This document shows, piece by piece, positions 8,296 to 15,373 of a stretch of 50,004 nucleotides of DNA. The stretch comes from Acidimicrobiia bacterium (GTDB lineage Bacteria > Actinomycetota > Acidimicrobiia > Spongiisociales > UBA5794): the NCBI GenBank assembly GCA_029939995.1, contig JAOZRW010000012.1, positions 1 to 50,004 on the forward strand. The letters are read 5' to 3'. The notes beneath the pieces are model-generated. The model was not told the origin of the DNA, searched no databases, and was given only the letters and a program-made list of their open reading frames with translations. Position 1 is the first letter of the stretch; each line of letters starts with the position of its first letter. Made by a program: the position numbers and the translations under genes.

Positions 8296-9240
8296 ATGCG
8301 GCGCATCCTCGTAACGGGCGCGGCCACCCGGATCGGTGGTCGCCTCATCCAGATCCTCGAACGCGCTCCCGACACCGAGGTGCTCGCGGTCGACGATCTC
8401 GATCCCGTCGAAACGTTCTCGTCTCCCTTCGAACGCCTCAACCTCGATCACCTGTCGTTCGCTCGATTCCTGCTGGACAGCAAACCCCACACGGTCATCC
8501 ATCTCCAGACGGTGGACCGGTCGGCGTTGCTGGGCTCCACGCGGGCGCACGAGGAGTCGACGGTGGGAGCCCAGGCGCTCTTCGGCGCGATCGGCCGATG
8601 CACCACCGTTCGTCACGTCATCGTCAAGTCCGACGGCGCGTACTACGGGGCGGGTCCCCGGTCCCCGTCGGTCGTCCACGTCGACACCAAGCCGGCCAGA
8701 TCGACCGGCAGGTACCAGCGTGATCTCGAGCAGATGGAGACGTTCGTCCACGAGATGGCCGAGCGACACGAGCACGTCGACTACACGATCCTGCGACTCG
8801 CCCCGATCTTCGGTCCGACGATCGGGAACCCACTCAGCGCATATCTGACACTTCCGGGCGTGCCGACGCTCCTGGGATTCGACCCGCGTCTTCAGCTGAT
8901 CTCAGAGCAAGACGCCCTGGAAGTCTTCCATCACGTCACCGACCACCCCGTACCCGGCACGTTCAACGTCGCGGGCCGCGGACAGCTCTACCTCTCGCGG
9001 ATCCTGCGACTCGGGCGGAGGGTCCCCCAGCCGCTCCCCAAACGGGCGTTCCGCGCAGCCCTCCGCGGTCTGGAGAGGAGCGGGATCCCGCTTCCCCGGC
9101 ACACCGTGTCGCTGCTGAAGCACGGCAGGGTCATGGATACGACGGGCATGGAGTCCGTCCTCGGCTTCACACCTGCGCTCTCGTGCAGGCAGACGACGAT
9201 GGTCGCATACGGCCGCGTCTCGCCTGAGGTGGACCGATGA
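8296..9240 (+). CDS. NAD-dependent epimerase/dehydratase (extended SDR)
   Basis: A 314-residue extended short-chain dehydrogenase-like protein. The N-terminal dinucleotide motif reads VTGAATRIGG (6-15), a variant of TGxxGxxG. The central region has the family Y-x3-K-like stretch around GRYQRDLEQME, but the canonical YxxxK is not clearly present, so catalysis is uncertain. FNVAGRGQLYLS is the usual C-terminal motif. The gene overlaps the acyltransferase by 4 bp (ATGA). The pairing resembles galE2 (Rv0501) and Rv0502 of M. tuberculosis, pointing to envelope lipid or glycan metabolism by inference. A TTG 6 nt earlier is a possible but less likely start. Confidence 0.85.
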   Translation: MRRILVTGAATRIGGRLIQILERAPDTEVLAVDDLDPVETFSSPFERLNLDHLSFARFLLDSKPHTVIHLQTVDRSALLGSTRAHEESTVGAQALFGAIGRCTTVRHVIVKSDGAYYGAGPRSPSVVHVDTKPARSTGRYQRDLEQMETFVHEMAERHEHVDYTILRLAPIFGPTIGNPLSAYLTLPGVPTLLGFDPRLQLISEQDALEVFHHVTDHPVPGTFNVAGRGQLYLSRILRLGRRVPQPLPKRAFRAALRGLERSGIPLPRHTVSLLKHGRVMDTTGMESVLGFTPALSCRQTTMVAYGRVSPEVDR

Positions 9241-10445
9241 CCAGGGAAGAGCTCTCGGCGCAGACGAAGGCCGAGTTGCTCATCCGGGCGCGACGGTTGA
9301 ACGTTCGCGGTCGATCCTCGATGAACAAGGCGCAGCTCGTCGACGCCGTCTACGAAGCCGAATCCGCCGAACGATCGACACGGGCCGACGAGAACCTGCC
9401 GATGCTCCCGATACCCGGTGTCAGCCAGGAGGATCGAGTCGAGGCGAGATCCCGCCGTACCGAGCTGTACGGTCGGCTCGCCGACCTCGTCGATCGGGAC
9501 CGTTTGTGCCGTTGGCGCAGCATCGAGGGGCACTCGTGCGGTCTCCCCGTCGTCCGGGGTGAGGACGCTTGCATCCTGCATTCGGGGAGCGACCGGTACG
9601 ACACGGCCGTTCCCGCCACCGGCCGCCTCGGATTCGATACCTGGCCGACGCTGTTCCGTCACCTGCACCTCGCAACCTACGACATCGATCCCATCGGACT
9701 CGACCCGATCGTCCACGAGATGGCGTGGCACGTGCTCAACGGCCTCTACTACGACTACTTCCGGGTCGACGTCGAAGGCATCGAGAACCTCCCGATGGAC
9801 GGGGCGGCGATGCTCGTCGCCAACCACGGCGGGGCGGCGCTCCCCTACGACGCCGCGATGCTCAGCCTCGCGGTCCTCAACGAGGCACCCCGGCCGCGGC
9901 GGGTTCGCGTGAGCGCAACCGAGATCTTCAACATGCTCCCCTGGGTGTCCCACGTGTATCGGAAGGTCGGCGCGGTTTACGCGAGCCACGAAGACGCCCG
10001 CTATCTCCTGAACCACGGTTCGCTGCTCGGCGTCTTCCCCGAGGGGGAGTCCGGGTTCATGAAGCCGGTCTGGCAGGCCTACCACGTGCAACGGTTCGGT
10101 CGCGGAGGGTTCGTCCAGTTGGCCGAACGGACCGGCACACCGATCATCCCGGTAGCCATTCTCGGCGCCGAGGAAGTCCACCCGGCGGTCGCCGTCTCGA
10201 AAAAGCTCGCCCAGCTCTTCCGTTTCATCTTCCCGCAGCAGCGGGTCGAGGAGATCGCCATCTTCCTGAATCCGATCCCGTTGCCGGTGCGTTGGCACAT
10301 CCGTTTCCTCCCGCCGGTCATGCCGGAGGATCCCGGATCCGAACCCGATCCCCTGCGGATGCTTGAACGCTCCGAGGAGATCCGGCGGTCGGTGCAGAAC
10401 GCGCTCGATGCGATGCTCGCAGCACGAGGAACCGCATTCTCATAG
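9237..10445 (+). CDS. lysophospholipid acyltransferase fused to Rho_N/SAP-like and zinc-motif N-terminus
   Basis: 402 residues. Residues 1-42 resemble a Rho N-terminal/SAP-type helical module (TKAELLIRARRLNVRG...MNKAQLVDAV). Residues 91-115 hold Cys91, Cys101, Cys112 and His115 in a C-x9-C-x10-C-x2-H spacing, with C...G..C..P.V.G...C..H like short zinc motifs of the HGGxSTG type. The acyltransferase domain (about 170-400) has the catalytic NHGGAALPYD block (His197, Asp205) and FPEG at 267-270. It is predicted to acylate a glycerol- or glycolipid-type acceptor at the membrane. The N-terminal additions are unusual for a PlsC-like enzyme. Translationally coupled to the SDR gene. Confidence 0.85.
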   Translation: MTREELSAQTKAELLIRARRLNVRGRSSMNKAQLVDAVYEAESAERSTRADENLPMLPIPGVSQEDRVEARSRRTELYGRLADLVDRDRLCRWRSIEGHSCGLPVVRGEDACILHSGSDRYDTAVPATGRLGFDTWPTLFRHLHLATYDIDPIGLDPIVHEMAWHVLNGLYYDYFRVDVEGIENLPMDGAAMLVANHGGAALPYDAAMLSLAVLNEAPRPRRVRVSATEIFNMLPWVSHVYRKVGAVYASHEDARYLLNHGSLLGVFPEGESGFMKPVWQAYHVQRFGRGGFVQLAERTGTPIIPVAILGAEEVHPAVAVSKKLAQLFRFIFPQQRVEEIAIFLNPIPLPVRWHIRFLPPVMPEDPGSEPDPLRMLERSEEIRRSVQNALDAMLAARGTAFS

Positions 10446-10452
10446 AATGTGC

Positions 10453-10485
10453 TTGCAGTAGTTAGCACTCTGCGATATACTGCAA
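10453..10485 (+). promoter_or_regulatory. XRE-hbhA-like operon promoter with spanning inverted repeat
   Basis: A -35 TTGCAG (10453-10458) and -10 TATACT (10476-10481) are 17 nt apart. A perfect 8-bp inverted repeat, TTGCAGTA at 10453-10460 and TACTGCAA at 10478-10485, covers both promoter elements. Half-site centres are 25 bp apart, roughly two helical turns or a little more. This is a good candidate operator for autorepression by the XRE protein it drives. Confidence 0.7.
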
Positions 10486-10490
10486 CCATC

Positions 10491-10841
10491 GTGAAGAGTC
10501 CAACCGTCCCAGATCTCGGCGTGTTCATCAAGGAACAGCGCACGCGTTCGGCTATGTCCGTCCGCAAGCTGGCCGATCAGGCAGGCATCTCGAACCCGTA
10601 TCTGTCGCAGATCGAACGAGGCCTCCGAAAGCCTTCCGCCGAAATCCTGAAATCGATCGCCCGTGCGCTCGAGATCAGCACCGAATCGCTCTACGAGCGC
10701 GCCGGCCTGCTCGACACCGTCGAACGCACCGGCGTCGAGGATTCGATCGAAGCCGACCCGACCCTCACGAGATCCCAGAAACAAGCGCTGACGGAGATCT
10801 ACCGGAGCTTCGTCAATACGACAGAAAAGGAGACGACATGA
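10491..10841 (+). CDS. XRE-family transcriptional regulator (Rv0474-like)
   Basis: A 116-residue helix-turn-helix repressor or activator. The HTH covers about residues 8-65, with the recognition region GISNPYLSQIERGLRKPS nearly identical in form to the M. tuberculosis Rv0474 type, followed by LEISTESLYERAG. The GTG at 10491 is chosen because it directly follows the promoter (9 nt after the -10) and starts at the expected family N-terminus. An ORF extension upstream would run through the promoter. Its stop overlaps the HbhA-like start by 4 bp, so regulator and target are probably one transcript and autoregulated. Confidence 0.92.
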   Translation: MKSPTVPDLGVFIKEQRTRSAMSVRKLADQAGISNPYLSQIERGLRKPSAEILKSIARALEISTESLYERAGLLDTVERTGVEDSIEADPTLTRSQKQALTEIYRSFVNTTEKETT

Positions 10842-11335
10842 CCAGTGTCATGGAGACCCAGAAAGAGAACGCCACCAGGACGTTCTACGCCGTCATCGGA
10901 GCCCCGATGGTCGCCGGCCGCAAGATGAAGGACTTCGGATCCGAGTTGTTCCTCTCGACCACGGTCGAGGATCTCGAGGCCGCGGGACGCGAGGTGACCG
11001 GCTCGATCAAGGAGTCGAAGGTCGTCGAGCAGATCCAGGAGATGAACGTCGTCGAGCAGATCCAGGAGAAGGTCGACGTCGACCAGTTCCAGGAGAAGGT
11101 CGAGGTCCTCCGCGAGCAGCTCGAGACGACGCTCCACAACTGGCGCGAGCAGTTCACCCCCGGCGTAGCCGCACCCAAGCCGGTGAAGGTTCCCGTCGAG
11201 AAGACCGCCCCCAAGAAGACGGCCGCCAAGAAGACCGCCCCGAAGAAGACCGCTTCCAAGAAGACGGCTCCGAAGGCAGCGGCCAAGAAGACCGCCCCCA
11301 AGGCGACGGCCAAGAAGACCGACACGAACAACTAG
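10838..11335 (+). CDS. HbhA-like Lys/Ala/Pro-tailed coiled-coil protein
   Basis: 165 residues. The N-terminal half is a predicted membrane-proximal and coiled-coil region with a near-repeat VVEQIQE occurring twice followed by VDQFQE at 10-residue spacing (about 67-90). The C-terminal part (about 122-165) is a lysine/alanine/proline/threonine tail built from KKTAPK-type units. This architecture and the adjacent XRE gene match heparin-binding hemagglutinin HbhA (Rv0475), a surface adhesin also linked to lipid bodies and cell elongation. Whether it is an adhesin or a DNA-binding, histone-like protein in this organism is open, because the tail alone would suit either. A terminator follows. Confidence 0.8.
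   Translation: MTSVMETQKENATRTFYAVIGAPMVAGRKMKDFGSELFLSTTVEDLEAAGREVTGSIKESKVVEQIQEMNVVEQIQEKVDVDQFQEKVEVLREQLETTLHNWREQFTPGVAAPKPVKVPVEKTAPKKTAAKKTAPKKTASKKTAPKAAAKKTAPKATAKKTDTNN
11203..11325 (+). repeat. degenerate tandem repeat encoding KKTAPK units
   Basis: In-frame near-repeats around AAGAAGACCGCCCC encode the basic tail of the HbhA-like protein. Such repeats can change copy number by slippage, so tail length may vary between strains. Confidence 0.65.
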
Positions 11336-11354
11336 ACCCCCGGGTCTGGTGGTG

Positions 11355-11383
11355 AAGCCCCGGCTCCGACGAGTCGGGGCTTT
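11355..11383 (+). terminator. terminator after HbhA-like gene
   Basis: AAGCCCCG (11355-11362) pairs with CGGGGCTT (11375-11382), with an inner CTC/GAG pairing across the loop, followed by a short T run. It lies about 20 bp after the stop at 11335. Confidence 0.8.
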
Positions 11384-11427
11384 GCCGTGTCCATGTTCGA
11401 CCGGTCCGTCTGCTGCGCAGACCGCTC

Positions 11428-11832
11428 TCAGTGGGTGATGAGCGGTTCGGTCTCTTTGGCTGCGGCGATCCAATCGGCGACCATCCCGCCGGTCGGGAGC
11501 CTCCGGATGACCCGTCGCCTCAGGTTCGTCTCGGTCAAGGCTTCGAGAAGGCGTTCCGGGTTCCTGCGACGAAGCTCGCGGATCGTGTCGACACCCGCAG
11601 CGTTGAGGAGATCGGCGTACTCGGAACCGATGCCCTTGATCCGCATCATGTCGGCCCGATTCGCCCAGGAGAGGATGTCCCGCTCATCGAGTCCTGTCGT
11701 CTTGGCGAGACGCCGCCGTCCGGTGCGCGTCCCCGCCGACTTCAACAGTGCTCCGGTCGTTCTCACGCCGGCCTTGCGGAGTTTCGTCGCATCACGGTGA
11801 CTCATCGATTCGATCGCAGTGATCGACGCCAT
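11428..11832 (-). CDS. DUF4332 helix-hairpin-helix protein
   Basis: 134 residues matching the DUF4332 type: a repeated helix-hairpin-helix fold with motifs such as LRKAGVRTTGALLKSAG and IKGIGSEYADLLNAAGVDTIREL. The hairpins resemble non-specific DNA-binding HhH units of polymerases and ligases, so nucleic acid binding is possible, but the family's role is unknown. No membrane segment. A GAAAGGGG stretch precedes the ATG. It is the last of three minus-strand genes, 78 bp after the nucleotidyltransferase, so it may have its own promoter. Confidence 0.88.
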   Translation of the reverse strand: MASITAIESMSHRDATKLRKAGVRTTGALLKSAGTRTGRRRLAKTTGLDERDILSWANRADMMRIKGIGSEYADLLNAAGVDTIRELRRRNPERLLEALTETNLRRRVIRRLPTGGMVADWIAAAKETEPLITH

Positions 11833-11910
11833 CTTCCGCCCCTTTCACGGACGCTCGCTATCTCGCCCGACAATCCTACCCGACACCCGTGTGGCGGTTC
11901 CGATCGAACG

Positions 11911-12489
11911 TCATCTTCGAACGTCGGCGTCCCCCGGATGCTCGAGACGCGGCGCCTCCAGATGATCGAACCACACCTCTTCGACGCCGTCCGGGTGGGT
12001 CTCGAGAACACCGAGCAGATCGACGTCGCCCTCGAGCCCGAGCAGACGCTCCCACAGCTCTCGAGCGAGAACGATCGGCGTGCCGCGACGGTATCGATAC
12101 TTGGGGACGGCCGCCGTCGCATCTCCGGCCGCGTCGATCAAGGCGGCAACGTCCTGGGGGCGAACGCCGATCTGATCCGCCCGGGCGATGACGACGAGAT
12201 CGGTCGACGGACCTCGAACGACCACGTCGAGCCCGACCCTCAGGGACGCCGCGGAACCCTCCTCCCAATCGGGATCGATCACGATGGTCGCATCGTTCGG
12301 AACGATTCTCGCCGCGACCTCCTCGGCGTCGGGCCCGAGGACGACGACTACCTCATCGACGGGCCACGAGGAGGCGTCGGCGATCGCCCGGTCGATGACC
12401 GTGGCCCCGGAGACGTCGGTCAGGTACTTGGGGCCGACGAATCCTGCTCCGGGATCGTTGGCGAGAACAACAGCGACGTTCCTCGGCAC
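11911..12489 (-). CDS. MobA-like nucleotidyltransferase (MocA/NTP_transf_3 family)
   Basis: 192-residue nucleotidyltransferase-fold protein. The start region VAVVLANDPGAGFVGPKYL stands where family members have the LAAGxSxRxGxxK nucleotide loop. DWEEGSAASLRVGL matches the conserved substrate loop of molybdenum cofactor cytidylyltransferase (MocA). GTPIVLARELWERLL is also typical. The degenerate LAAGxSSR loop lowers confidence in MocA activity. A related role, such as CoF420 or sugar-nucleotide transfer, is possible. The GTG start has an AAGGAGG 4 nt upstream. It follows the baeRF gene by 42 bp. The aldehyde oxidoreductase/moeA operon at 39388 would give a molybdopterin context, but is far away. 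Confidence 0.8.
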   Translation of the reverse strand: MPRNVAVVLANDPGAGFVGPKYLTDVSGATVIDRAIADASSWPVDEVVVVLGPDAEEVAARIVPNDATIVIDPDWEEGSAASLRVGLDVVVRGPSTDLVVIARADQIGVRPQDVAALIDAAGDATAAVPKYRYRRGTPIVLARELWERLLGLEGDVDLLGVLETHPDGVEEVWFDHLEAPRLEHPGDADVRR

Positions 12490-12531
12490 GGTGCCTCCTT
12501 CAAGGGAGCGGTAACGGTACCGCAGGGCCGG

Positions 12532-13686
12532 TCAGGTCGCGTCGACCAACAGCGTCGAGTACCGCAATCGCGCCCCGACCTCGAATTCGGAGAGCGGACC
12601 GGGGTTCAAGATGTGCCGGACGGTGCCTCCCCCCGAGCGAACGGACTCGGACAGACGATCGATCACGTCCGGCACGGGCCGGGTCGGTGCGCCGCACACC
12701 GAGCACACGGGAGCGACGTCGACGCTCACCTTTCCGCATCCGGTGCAGACCGACCCGGGTACGGCCCGTCCCGCCTGCACGTACAGCGTGTCGACGGCTC
12801 GCTGGTTCACGACCGAGCACACCTCGTCGAGACCGAGTACGGCGCGGCCGCCGGCCGAAGCCGTATCGAACAGTTCGGCGACCAGACGCTCCTCCTCGCG
12901 CGCGTCCCAAGCCGTCGCCACACGACGGGCATGCTCGAGCACCGTCGCCGGTGTCATCGTCCCGGGATCGATCGAGAACGTGCCGACCACGAGAGCAGCG
13001 ACATCCGGCGGAAGAGCTTCGATGGTGCCCTCGACGTGAGGCTCGGGCCCGCCGACCATGAGCAGATCGAACCCTCCGTCGGTCCTCTTCAGCTCCGCCA
13101 ACCTCGCAGCGACGTTCCGATAGTGCTTCGAGGCAACCTCGTCCGCCCTCGCCCGGACCCGCTGCTCCTCGTATCCGGCGAAACCCCCGTAGTTCGACTT
13201 GCGGATCTCCTCGTCGCGCATCTCCTCCCATGTCTCGAGCTCATCCATGACGAACCGGAAGATCGAAGCGAACCGCCGCCCCACCACCGCCACGCAGTAG
13301 TGGGGGTAGTGCTCGATCATCGCCTCGAGCGGTCGGAGATAGGCGCCGGAATCGATCACCGCCCGTTCGCGAACCGGTCCCGGGAGAACCAACTGCTGGT
13401 CGATCGCGGCACCGTTCGACCTGAACACCGCCACGCCGTGCCCGAGATCCGGACCGAAGCGGCTGACGTCGCGCGAGAGCGCCGCCACGTCGGCGCGAAC
13501 CGAGAGACGCTGATCGCGGGGAAGATCCTCGGAATCCTTCTCGACGTGAGCGAGGAGGTCCTTGATCCGGGCCGGCACACCCCTCAGGGACTCGGGGCCC
13601 GGTTGGAGATTCACGTACACCGACAGCACGGGGAACCCCCGGGTGTCCATCCGACGAAGCCGATCGATCGAAACCTGATCCAGCAC
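12532..13686 (-). CDS. bacterial eRF1-like (baeRF) protein with C-terminal zinc ribbon
   Basis: 384 residues resembling the bacterial archaeo-eukaryotic release factor families, homologues of eRF1/Pelota/Vms1 domains. The start motif GFPVLSVYVNLQPGPE (17-32) and the GG-containing loop NYGGFAGYEEQRVRAR (165-180), where family members have a GGWSQ-type loop, support this. The central domain (about 205-300) is eRF1 domain-3-like. The end has a zinc ribbon with Cys314, Cys317, Cys328 and Cys331. A role at ribosomes or in peptidyl-tRNA hydrolysis is inferred from Vms1-type proteins. The GTG start is set by AGGAGG 5 nt upstream. Confidence 0.82.
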   Translation of the reverse strand: MLDQVSIDRLRRMDTRGFPVLSVYVNLQPGPESLRGVPARIKDLLAHVEKDSEDLPRDQRLSVRADVAALSRDVSRFGPDLGHGVAVFRSNGAAIDQQLVLPGPVRERAVIDSGAYLRPLEAMIEHYPHYCVAVVGRRFASIFRFVMDELETWEEMRDEEIRKSNYGGFAGYEEQRVRARADEVASKHYRNVAARLAELKRTDGGFDLLMVGGPEPHVEGTIEALPPDVAALVVGTFSIDPGTMTPATVLEHARRVATAWDAREEERLVAELFDTASAGGRAVLGLDEVCSVVNQRAVDTLYVQAGRAVPGSVCTGCGKVSVDVAPVCSVCGAPTRPVPDVIDRLSESVRSGGGTVRHILNPGPLSEFEVGARLRYSTLLVDAT

Positions 13687-13803
13687 CTTCACCTCCTGGG
13701 CGTTGATGGAACTGAGGCTACTCCACCGCGACGGACGCCGGTAGAGCCAGGAGTCGGCTTGCGAAATCCGGGCCGACCGAGAAGACTCCGACCGTGCGGG
13801 ACA

Positions 13804-13818
13804 ACCGTACGATACGGT
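13804..13818. promoter_or_regulatory. 15-bp palindrome upstream of ald
   Basis: ACCGTA-CGA-TACGGT is a perfect inverted repeat with 6-bp arms and a 3-bp centre. It contains TACGAT and TACGGT hexamers that could serve as -10 boxes and lies 35 bp before the ald start. Alanine dehydrogenase genes are often controlled by Lrp/AsnC-type AldR proteins. Which regulator binds here is unknown. Confidence 0.5.
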
Positions 13819-13852
13819 GACAACGGCAACCGCTTGCAGATCGGAGACTGAC

Positions 13853-14971
13853 GTGATAGTCGGAGTTCCCAGTGAGATCAAGACCGAGGAGTACCGGGTC
13901 GCCATCACACCGGTCGGCGTCCGGGAATTGACCGCCCACGGGCACAGGGTGCTCATCCAGGCCGGTGCGGGCGTGGGTTCGTCGATCGACGACGACGACT
14001 ACGCATCCGTCGGGGCCGAGATCGTTCCACGGGCCGAGGACGTCTTCGCCGGTGCGGACATGGTGCTCAAGGTCAAGGAACCGCAGCCGAACGAGATCGC
14101 GATGCTGCGGCGCGGACAGGTCCTGTTCACGTACCTCCACCTCGCCGCGTATCCGGCCGAGGCCAAGGGGTTGGTCGAGTCGGGAGCGACGGCGATCGCA
14201 TACGAGACGGTTCAGCTTCCCTCCGGCGCCCTGCCGCTGCTGGCCCCCATGAGCGAAATCGCCGGACGCATGGCCTCCCAGGCCGGGGCCCATCATCTCG
14301 AACGACCGGCCGGTGGGCGCGGTCTCCTGATCGGTGGGGTTGCCGGCGTCAAGCCGGCGCGGGTCGTCGTTCTCGGGGCAGGATTCGCGGGGAGGAACGC
14401 TGCTTCGGTCGCTGCGGGCATGGGCGCGGAGGTCCTGGTACTCGACCTCAACGTCGACAAGCTCCGCCACATCGACGAGGCGTTCCACGGCCACATCATC
14501 ACCATCAGCTCTTCGATCCACGCCATCGACGAGCTGCTCCCGACGGCCGATCTGATCATCGGCGCCGTCCTCGTCGCCGGTGCACGGGCTCCGGTCGTCG
14601 TGTCGGAGGAGCAGATCAAGATGATGAAGCCGGGCAGCGTCGTCGTCGACATCTCGATCGACCAGGGCGGGTGCATCGAGACCGCACGGGAGACCACACA
14701 CAGCGATCCCATCTACATCGAACACGACGTCGTCCACTACGCCGTCGGGAACATCCCCGGCGCCGTCCCCAACACCTCGACGTACGCGCTCACGAACGCG
14801 ACGCTCCCCTACACGGTGGCGCTCGCCGACGGTGTCGGAAGCGCGATCGACCGCTATCCGGAGCTCGTCCCCGGATTCAACGTGGTGGACGGGTCGGTGA
14901 CGAACAAGGCGGTTGCGGCGTTCCTCGAATCGGAGTTCGTGGCGCCGCTGGACGCCCTCGGGCGCTCCTGA
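13853..14971 (+). CDS. ald: alanine dehydrogenase
   Basis: NAD-dependent reversible deamination of L-alanine to pyruvate and ammonium. At 372 residues it has the exact family length. The catalytic residues fall at the positions known from mycobacterial Ald: Lys75 in VLKVKEPQPNE and His96 in YLHLAAYP. The NAD-binding domain begins with ARVVVLGAGFAGRN (about residue 167), and DQGGCIETARETTHSDP is the C-terminal signature. The GTG at 13853 follows GGAG by 6 nt and starts at the canonical IVGVPSEIK. The longer reading frame upstream is not supported. It may feed pyruvate to PpdK, encoded 3 kb away. Confidence 0.97.
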   Translation: MIVGVPSEIKTEEYRVAITPVGVRELTAHGHRVLIQAGAGVGSSIDDDDYASVGAEIVPRAEDVFAGADMVLKVKEPQPNEIAMLRRGQVLFTYLHLAAYPAEAKGLVESGATAIAYETVQLPSGALPLLAPMSEIAGRMASQAGAHHLERPAGGRGLLIGGVAGVKPARVVVLGAGFAGRNAASVAAGMGAEVLVLDLNVDKLRHIDEAFHGHIITISSSIHAIDELLPTADLIIGAVLVAGARAPVVVSEEQIKMMKPGSVVVDISIDQGGCIETARETTHSDPIYIEHDVVHYAVGNIPGAVPNTSTYALTNATLPYTVALADGVGSAIDRYPELVPGFNVVDGSVTNKAVAAFLESEFVAPLDALGRS

Positions 14972-14977
14972 TCGCAC

Positions 14978-15211
14978 TCAGCGCGGCCGGGTCGCCTCGA
15001 CGTCGGCCCCGGCGTTGGTACGGGCGCGTTGGTCGTTGATCCAATCTTCGAAATCGCGGCGGGCGATGCGCCACTCCCTCCCGAACTTGACTGCCGGGAG
15101 ACCGCCTGACCGCAGCTGGCTCGTGACGACGAACGGCGACACGTCCATGTACTCGCAGATGTCTGCGACCGAGAGCCACTCTTTGCCGATGTCGACCGTT
15201 ATCCGATCCAT
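14978..15211 (-). CDS. excisionase/MerR-like helix-turn-helix protein
   Basis: A 77-residue DNA-binding protein of the HTH_17 (excisionase/BldC-like) type. The winged-helix core EWLSVADICEYMDVSPFVV and GGLPAVKFGREWRIARRDFEDWI are diagnostic. The last 15 residues are a disordered basic tail. Small proteins of this type (for example Rv0500A in M. tuberculosis and BldC in Streptomyces) are housekeeping regulators, not phage excisionases, and nothing phage-like is nearby. It converges on ald with only 6 bp between stops. Confidence 0.85.
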   Translation of the reverse strand: MDRITVDIGKEWLSVADICEYMDVSPFVVTSQLRSGGLPAVKFGREWRIARRDFEDWINDQRARTNAGADVEATRPR

Positions 15212-15262
15212 GTGTCTGTTCTACCCGAACGCGCGACCGACGTCTACCCCGATGACAAGCGC

Positions 15263-15291
15263 TTGCCATCGACGGGTGTTCAGCGTAGGGT
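15263..15291 (+). promoter_or_regulatory. promoter for DivIVA-like gene
   Basis: A -35 TTGCCA (15263-15268), a 17-nt spacer and a -10 TAGGGT (15286-15291) precede a leader of about 75 nt ending in a GGGGAGG ribosome binding site 7 nt before the ATG at 15374. Confidence 0.6.
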
Positions 15292-15373
15292 CTTGATCCG
15301 AATGCGACCAACCCGGTCGCTCTGCAGGATTGCAGGGGCAGCGACGGGCGGAGGGATCCGGGGAGGCTGACGC

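Noticed and set aside
12500-13231. Alternative minus-strand frame in the baeRF/MobA area
   Set aside because: Arg/Gly-rich and overlapping supported genes in another frame, without motifs.
11431-13851. Very long plus-strand open frame (806 codons) over the DUF4332-MobA-baeRF genes
   Set aside because: It is antisense to three recognisable genes, has Arg/His/Asp-biased composition and no known motif. In high-GC DNA such frames arise opposite real genes.
14978-15211. Excisionase-like HTH protein as evidence of a prophage or integrative element
   Set aside because: No integrase, attachment repeats or phage genes are nearby. Small HTH_17 proteins are common housekeeping regulators in actinobacteria.
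15212-15373. Search for a tRNA or small RNA gene in the divIVA leader region
   Set aside because: No cloverleaf or conserved RNA motif can be folded by eye. Only a promoter and leader are visible.
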